This document shows positions 7,731 through 11,770 of a DNA stretch of 11,770 bases, one piece after another. This DNA is from Candidatus Dadabacteria bacterium (GTDB taxonomy: Bacteria; Desulfobacterota_D; UBA1144; Nemesobacterales; CSP1-2), in contig JAKEHC010000122.1 in assembly GCA_022615255.1 (NCBI GenBank), positions 1 to 11,770 of the forward strand. The letters are read 5' to 3'. Both the position numbers and the translations under genes were made by a program. The notes beneath the pieces were generated by a model. It saw only the letters and a program-made list of their open reading frames with translations. It searched no databases and was not told where the DNA came from. The first letter of the stretch is position 1, and each line of letters starts with the position of its first letter.

Positions 7731-8579
7731 ATGAATATTAAGAAATTTATTATCGGGCTTTTTATATTAACCTTATCTACAACGGGTTATGCTCAGGTAT
7801 CGAGCAAGAAGACTCTCACGCTTGACGGGGCGATGAAGGTAATATCAGCAGCGGTGGATTATGCTAAGAAGAAAAATGCGCCGGGGGCGGCTATAGCGGT
7901 CGTGGATGATGGCGGGAATCTAATTGCCCTTGAGCGGCTTGACGGCACGTTTGCCGCTGGCTCGAACATATCCATAGGGAAAGCCAGAACAGCGGCGCTC
8001 TTTAAAAAGCCAACGAAGGGGTTTGAAGACATTATTGCAAAAGGCAGAACCTCGATGGTTGCACTTCAGGACTTCACACCACTCCAGGGCGGGGTGCCGA
8101 TCACGCTAGACGGGGAGATCGTCGGCGCAATTGGTGTGAGCGGTGCGGCAAGCGCCCAGCAAGACGAGGAGATCGCGGTAGCCGGGGCTAATGCAGTATC
8201 GAGCGCTACGCCTTCTCTATCAGTTGCTTATTTTGACAAGAATAAGGTCTCAGCGGCCTTTGCAAAGGGCGCGCCTCTCATAGAAATATCAAATTATAAG
8301 GTTCACGCAAGCCGCCGCACTGAGCCGGGGATTGCCGAGGTTCATGTTAAAGATACAGACATCATTTATATGCTTGAGGGGTCTGCGACTCTTGTTACGG
8401 GGGGAGAGGTTGTAGATGGTAAAACTACTGCTACAGATGAGGTTAGAGGAAAGGAGATCAAAGGCGGGGAGACCCGTAATATAACAAAGGGCGATGTGAT
8501 TATAGTACCTGCCGGTGTCCCGCACTGGTTTAAAGAGGTTAAGGGACCTGTAATATACTATGTGGTTAAGGTTAGCTAG
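7731..8579 (+). CDS. Exported GlcG/HbpS (DUF336) domain fused to a cupin
   Basis: A 282-residue two-domain protein. Residues 1-21 form a signal peptide (cleavage likely after GYA). About residues 26-160 are a GlcG/HbpS domain, recognised by AIAVVDDGG (D59, D60), ALERLDG, IGKARTAA, TPLQGGVPI and VGAIGVSG. HbpS of Streptomyces binds and degrades haem extracellularly; GlcG is named from the glycolate locus, and its own activity is unknown. About residues 175-282 are a cupin: EVHVKDTD (H205), YMLEGSATLVTGG, and GDVIIVPAGVPHWF (H265). The first cupin motif lacks the full HxH pair, so metal binding is uncertain. The fusion implies that both domains act on one ligand or in successive steps in the periplasm. 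A paralogue of the GlcG part follows as a separate gene. Confidence 0.88.
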   Translation: MNIKKFIIGLFILTLSTTGYAQVSSKKTLTLDGAMKVISAAVDYAKKKNAPGAAIAVVDDGGNLIALERLDGTFAAGSNISIGKARTAALFKKPTKGFEDIIAKGRTSMVALQDFTPLQGGVPITLDGEIVGAIGVSGAASAQQDEEIAVAGANAVSSATPSLSVAYFDKNKVSAAFAKGAPLIEISNYKVHASRRTEPGIAEVHVKDTDIIYMLEGSATLVTGGEVVDGKTTATDEVRGKEIKGGETRNITKGDVIIVPAGVPHWFKEVKGPVIYYVVKVS

Positions 8580-8683
8580 TACAGCTTAAATATTTTACGG
8601 CAACTAAAATCCAATGGCAGACATAGGGTTTTTCTCAATTAAACTATTAAAGCGTTATGAGTGTTTTATGGTGAGCAATCAAA

Positions 8684-8690
8684 GAGGAGG
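8684..8690 (+). promoter_or_regulatory. Ribosome binding site of the stand-alone GlcG/HbpS gene
   Basis: GAGGAGG is 8 bases before ATG 8699. The preceding 119-base gap shows no clear terminator or promoter, so this gene may be read with the genes before it. Confidence 0.6.
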
Positions 8691-8698
8691 AGAAAGAG

Positions 8699-9190
8699 AT
8701 GAGACAAATAATAATGAGCTTTAGTCTTGCGTTGCTGTTTTTGTCATCGGTCGTTATAGCGGATTTGCCTGTTAAGAATGTGCTTACTCTCGATGCAGCA
8801 AATAAGATCGTCGAGGCGGCTGAGGCGGAGGCAATGAAAAGGGGAGCAACTGTTGTTATCGCAGTCGTTGATGACGGCGGGTATTTGATCTTGCTTGAGC
8901 GGCTAGACGATACCCAGGTCGCAAGTGTGGATGTAGCCATTGGGAAAGCCAGAACGGCGGCAATATTTCGGAGACCGAGCAAGGTGTTCGAGGACCAGGT
9001 TCGGGAAGGGCGTATCGCGGCCATAGCCCTCCCAGGGGCAACCCCGCTTCAGGGCGGCATTCCAATTTTATATAACGGTAAGGTTATAGGCGCAATAGGC
9101 GTGAGCGGAAACACTCCTCAAGAGGATGAAGATATCGCTAAGGCTGGCGCTGCGGCAGCGGCTCAAGCGATTAAAGGAGAGAAAAAATGA
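8699..9190 (+). CDS. Exported single-domain GlcG/HbpS (DUF336) protein
   Basis: A 163-residue protein, the usual size for an exported family member. Residues 1-21 are a signal peptide (cleavage likely after VIA, before D22). The rest is one GlcG/HbpS domain with VVIAVVDDGG, LLERLDD, IGKARTAA, TPLQGGIPI and IGAIGVSG. It is clearly a paralogue of the N-terminal domain of the preceding GlcG-cupin protein, matching it block by block, and so probably arose by duplication. HbpS-type proteins form octamers and some bind haem; whether this one does is unknown. Its TGA overlaps the ATG of the SMP-30 gene (ATGA), so the two are very likely translated together and act in one pathway. Confidence 0.88.
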   Translation: MRQIIMSFSLALLFLSSVVIADLPVKNVLTLDAANKIVEAAEAEAMKRGATVVIAVVDDGGYLILLERLDDTQVASVDVAIGKARTAAIFRRPSKVFEDQVREGRIAAIALPGATPLQGGIPILYNGKVIGAIGVSGNTPQEDEDIAKAGAAAAAQAIKGEKK

Positions 9191-10827
9191 GATCACGTTT
9201 GGTTGTTTTACTTTTTGTTTTAATAACGGTTTTAGGTTTCGGTCTAGATGCCTGTCTTGCTCAAACTACACAGGATATACTAAGCGGAAAGCCGGATGCG
9301 GTTATTGATCTGGCGACAAAAGAGGGAGTGACAAAGGTCAATGGTGAATGGCGTTACAGTGACGTTAAGATTATAGAAACTGATTTTAAAGCACCTGGAC
9401 CGGAAGGTCAGCCTACGGGTAAGCCGATTAAGACTTATGACTATACGCCTCAAGCAGGGATTTCTGATTTTGACGATTCAAAGTGGGAGGTTTTAGACCC
9501 GACAACACTAATCAAGAGACGCTCGACAGGTAGGATCTGCTTCAACTGGTATAGGATCAACATAACAATACCTCTACACATTGGTGGTTTTGATCCTACA
9601 GGGTCAACTGTCGTATTTGAGACATCAATTGACGACTACGCTGAGATTTGGGTTGATGGTGAAATTCCACGGGCACTCGGTCAAACCGGAGGGTCTGTAG
9701 TTGCAGGTTGGAACGCCTCAAATCGTATTGTTGTTGGCCGCGATGTAAAGCCGGGTCAAAAGATTCAGCTTGCCATATTTGGAATCAACGGACCGATTTC
9801 AAATCCACCAACAAACTATATATATATGCGCTATGCCAAGCTTGAGTTCTATAAGGGGAGCAAGGTTCCCATGGCTGTGACTCCTCAGGAGGTAAACGTA
9901 AAAGTGATAAGCCTTGACCCGGCGATGGACGTCATAGTCGGGCCTAACCCGAAGATATTTAAGCTGGCAGATGGGTTCAAGTTCACAGAGGGTCCAATTT
10001 GGGTCAAGAACGGCGGCTATCTCCTATTTAGCGATCCGAATAGCAACATCATATATAAATATACGAAGGATGGACACCTCTCGGTATTCCGTAAACCCAG
10101 CGGGTATTCCGGCGCCGACATTGCCGAATACGGACAGCCTGGTTCAAACGGGCTTACATTGGACCCACAGGGCAGGCTCACGATTAACGAACACGGGAAT
10201 CATCGTGTCACCCGCATGGAGAAGGATGGGACTCTCACAGTGCTTGTAGATAGTTACGAAGAAAAACGGCTCAATAGCCCGAATGATCTTGTTTACCGCT
10301 CAGATGGAACTCTTTATTTTACAGACCCACCTTTTGGCTTGCCAAAATTCTATGATGACCCTAGGAAGGAATTACCATTTAGCGGGGTGTATTCTCTGAA
10401 AGACGGTAAGTTAACGCTGCTTATAAAGGATTTGAAGGGACCTAATGGAATTGCATTCTCACCGGATGAAAAATATCTATACGTAGGCAACTGGGACCTG
10501 GAGAATAAGGTCGTGATGAGATATGAGGTAAATGCAGATGGAACGTTATCTAATGGAAAAGTCTTCTTCGATATGACAAAAGCAGCGGGGGAGGATGCAA
10601 TTGATGGGGTCAAGGTGGATCAGCAAGGGAACCTTTACCTCTCCGGTCCCGGGGGGCTTTGGGTAATCTCAGCTCAGAGAAAACACCTTGGAACGATTGT
10701 TGCCCCCAAGCACATCCACAATATGGCATGGGGCGATGAAGACGGAAAGACTCTTTATATGTGCGCGCGGAGCGGATTATACCGCATGAGGCTAAATGTT
10801 CCCGGGGTCCGCCCAAAGGGAATCTAA
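9187..10827 (+). CDS. Exported SMP-30/gluconolactonase propeller with N-terminal jelly-roll-like domain
   Basis: A 546-residue protein. Residues 1-25 are a signal peptide (cleavage likely after CLA). Residues about 39-224 look like a galactose-binding-like beta sandwich (FDDSKWEVLD, FNWYRINITIP, FETSIDDYAEIWVDG), as found in carbohydrate-active enzymes. Residues about 243-540 form an SMP-30/gluconolactonase-type six-bladed propeller. The metal ligands expected in the family are present: E268 (TEGPIW), N366 (SPNDL), N420 (GPNGIAFSPD) and D473 (DGVKVD). Relatives hydrolyse sugar lactones or other lactones/esters using a divalent metal, often Ca. AAGGAG precedes the ATG, which overlaps the stop of the GlcG gene by four bases. 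A periplasmic lactonase with a substrate-binding domain is the best guess; the substrate is unknown. Confidence 0.9.
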   Translation: MRSRLVVLLFVLITVLGFGLDACLAQTTQDILSGKPDAVIDLATKEGVTKVNGEWRYSDVKIIETDFKAPGPEGQPTGKPIKTYDYTPQAGISDFDDSKWEVLDPTTLIKRRSTGRICFNWYRINITIPLHIGGFDPTGSTVVFETSIDDYAEIWVDGEIPRALGQTGGSVVAGWNASNRIVVGRDVKPGQKIQLAIFGINGPISNPPTNYIYMRYAKLEFYKGSKVPMAVTPQEVNVKVISLDPAMDVIVGPNPKIFKLADGFKFTEGPIWVKNGGYLLFSDPNSNIIYKYTKDGHLSVFRKPSGYSGADIAEYGQPGSNGLTLDPQGRLTINEHGNHRVTRMEKDGTLTVLVDSYEEKRLNSPNDLVYRSDGTLYFTDPPFGLPKFYDDPRKELPFSGVYSLKDGKLTLLIKDLKGPNGIAFSPDEKYLYVGNWDLENKVVMRYEVNADGTLSNGKVFFDMTKAAGEDAIDGVKVDQQGNLYLSGPGGLWVISAQRKHLGTIVAPKHIHNMAWGDEDGKTLYMCARSGLYRMRLNVPGVRPKGI

Positions 10828-10833
10828 ATTGCA

Positions 10834-11538
10834 ATGCAATCACGAGAATGGACTATTCTTGGAGTGCCCATTGATTGCTCAGGGCTTGAGAAGGGTGTTG
10901 AGCGAATGCCGGCGGCTTTACGTGCTGCTGGTCTTACGCATCATCTAACCGTACGAGATGGTGGTGATCTGACGATAGCGCTTAATGATCCACGGCGAGA
11001 CCCTGTCACAGGTATAATCGGATATGACAGCTTATGCGCTGTGTCAGCTATCATACAGAAGGCTGTCGGAGGTATGTTGTCGCGTGGTGAATGCCCACTG
11101 ATTATTGGCGGCGACTGCTCGCTATTGGTTGGGGTATCGGCTGGGTTCAAACAGTATTTCGGACGGGTTGGTCTTGTCTTCGTGGATGGTCATCTGGATT
11201 TTTACGATGGTCAGTCTTCGCCGACCGGTGAGGCTTCGGATATGGAGTTGGCAATTTTGACTGGATTTGGACCGAATGAATTAATCGGTCTTGGTGGACC
11301 ACCTCCGCTTATTGCCTCAAGTGACGTTGTTGTCCTTGGCTATCGCGACCTGGAGGAGGCTGCTAGATACGGTTCTCCAGACCCAACCATCATCTTGCCC
11401 GAGATGCGTCTCTATGATGTGTCTACAGTGCTTAGCTACGATCCGGCAAAACTTGGAGGCATGATCGAGGCTGATCTCGCTGCCAAGATAGGTTGCTTTT
11501 GGGACAAAATGGCACGGTCGACCGCTTTGGTTCGCTGA
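10834..11538 (+). CDS. Arginase/agmatinase-family protein, C-terminally truncated
   Basis: A 234-residue frame against about 280-320 for the ureohydrolase family. It opens WTILGVPIDCSG, then shows IIGGDCS (residues 91-97, C95 where the Mn ligand His of GGDHS is usual) and FVDGHLDFYDG (D118, H120, D122; DAHxD in arginases), followed by VVVLGYRD. The final SxDxDxxDP metal motif should follow the residues GCFW near 11500 but is absent; instead the frame runs about 12 unrelated residues to a stop. I recall a subgroup with GGDC and DGHxD, so those changes may be natural, but the loss of the last motif is not. There is no signal peptide. It begins 6 bases after the SMP-30 gene, with only a weak ribosome binding site (AAAGGGA). 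Sampled GC is about 53%, higher than the genes before it. As it stands it is probably inactive or an assembly artefact. Confidence 0.72.
   Translation: MQSREWTILGVPIDCSGLEKGVERMPAALRAAGLTHHLTVRDGGDLTIALNDPRRDPVTGIIGYDSLCAVSAIIQKAVGGMLSRGECPLIIGGDCSLLVGVSAGFKQYFGRVGLVFVDGHLDFYDGQSSPTGEASDMELAILTGFGPNELIGLGGPPPLIASSDVVVLGYRDLEEAARYGSPDPTIILPEMRLYDVSTVLSYDPAKLGGMIEADLAAKIGCFWDKMARSTALVR
11497..11511. other. Probable recombination or assembly junction
   Basis: To the left the arginase-like frame is still recognisable up to GCFW. To the right a different frame, protein family and base composition take over within about 15 bases. No insertion-sequence end or obvious repeat is visible at the join. 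A chimeric contig and a real fusion point cannot be told apart from the sequence alone. Confidence 0.45.
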
Positions 11539-11770
11539 TGCACGACGTGTTTCCCAAGCGGGTCTATCTGCGCAAGAACAGCGATCGCTGGCCGCCGGTG
11601 CACACTCCGCTGGTCTGGCAGCGCAATATTCCCAACCGCGTGGGGGCGCTCGCGCATACGCTGCCTGGCGGATTCACCAAACCCAATCCGCCCGTGTTTT
11701 CGCTCGTGACCGGCAAGACGAGCTACAACGACTTCAACAGCCGCGAGATCCTGGTGCAATGGATCGACCA
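11511..11770 (+). CDS. GC-rich fragment resembling the C-terminal half of a malonyl-CoA:ACP transacylase (FabD-like)
   Basis: An open reading frame, different from the arginase-like frame, runs through the last 260 bases and off the window. It is open from 11475, but the GC-rich coding signal is clear from about 11511. It reads GTVDRFGSLMHDVFPKR, then WPPVHTPLVWQRNIP, LPGGFTKPNPPVFSLVTGK and SYNDFNSREILVQWID. The layout HTP...PPVFSLVTG...REILVQWID follows the C-terminal end of acyltransferase domains (FabD: SAPFHS...PVVSNVTG...LVRQVTSPV). I recall similar divergent malonyltransferases from planctomycete-like genomes, but this is memory, not an alignment. GC is 62% (161 of 260, hand count). 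An ATG at 11538 overlaps the upstream TGA by one base, but similar-looking sequence begins earlier, so this is more likely an internal fragment than a gene start. Confidence 0.45.

Noticed and set aside
8647..9065. Minus-strand open frames opposite the second GlcG gene
   Set aside because: They are low-complexity antisense shadows of a well-supported coding gene.
9243..9264. Possible lipoprotein lipobox (LDAC, residues 20-23) in the SMP-30 protein
   Set aside because: Asp at the position two before Cys is atypical, and a normal signal-peptidase I site (CLA before Q26) follows at once.
11436..11759. Minus-strand open frame of 107 codons at the right end
   Set aside because: It crosses the composition junction and lies antisense to two frames with family similarity; it is open because of GC-rich codon structure.

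Overview
The window is bacterial chromosome, AT-rich over most of its length, with tightly packed genes, ATGA or TAGTG start/stop overlaps, and strong AGGAGG-type ribosome binding sites in front of some genes. An mnmA-mtaB pair, a Mg-chelatase-like AAA+/VWA pair and many signal-peptide proteins fit a diderm bacterium, possibly deltaproteobacterium-like. The lineage cannot be fixed from these genes, so that guess is weak.

Layout: (1) 1-1934, plus strand, a tRNA-modification operon: the 3' two-thirds of mnmA (2-thiouridylase) coupled to mtaB (radical-SAM methylthiotransferase for ct6A/t6A37). (2) 2033-2938, plus strand, a secreted calcineurin-like metallophosphoesterase. (3) 2973-5971, minus strand, a two-gene operon of a ChlI/MoxR-like AAA+ ATPase and a von Willebrand A protein that probably work as one remodelling machine of unknown target. 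(4) 5972-6274, an AT-rich divergent intergenic region. (5) 6275-7117, plus strand, an aquaporin-family channel with a Cys/His-rich C-terminal tail. (6) 7195-10827, plus strand, four consecutive genes for exported proteins: a DM13-like small protein, a GlcG/HbpS-cupin fusion, a second GlcG/HbpS protein, and a jelly-roll-like domain fused to an SMP-30/gluconolactonase propeller. (7) 10834-11538, an arginase/agmatinase-family gene that is cut short. (8) about 11500-11770, GC-rich sequence (62% by hand count) with an open frame resembling the C-terminal half of a malonyl-CoA:ACP transacylase.

The most interesting block is 7195-10827. Four exported proteins in a row (a possible redox DM13 domain, two GlcG/HbpS domains, a cupin and a calcium-type lactonase propeller) look like an envelope pathway that binds and modifies a small molecule, perhaps a lactone, an aldehyde/sugar derivative or a tetrapyrrole. 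I do not recognise it as a named system, and its substrate cannot be read from the sequence.

The right end deserves caution. GC content rises from about 41% (sampled in the SMP-30 gene) to 53% (sampled in the arginase-like gene) to 62% (last 260 bases). The arginase-like frame is lost just where its last metal-binding motif should come, and a different protein family continues in another frame. A chimeric assembly join or a real recombination junction near 11500-11511 are the two explanations.
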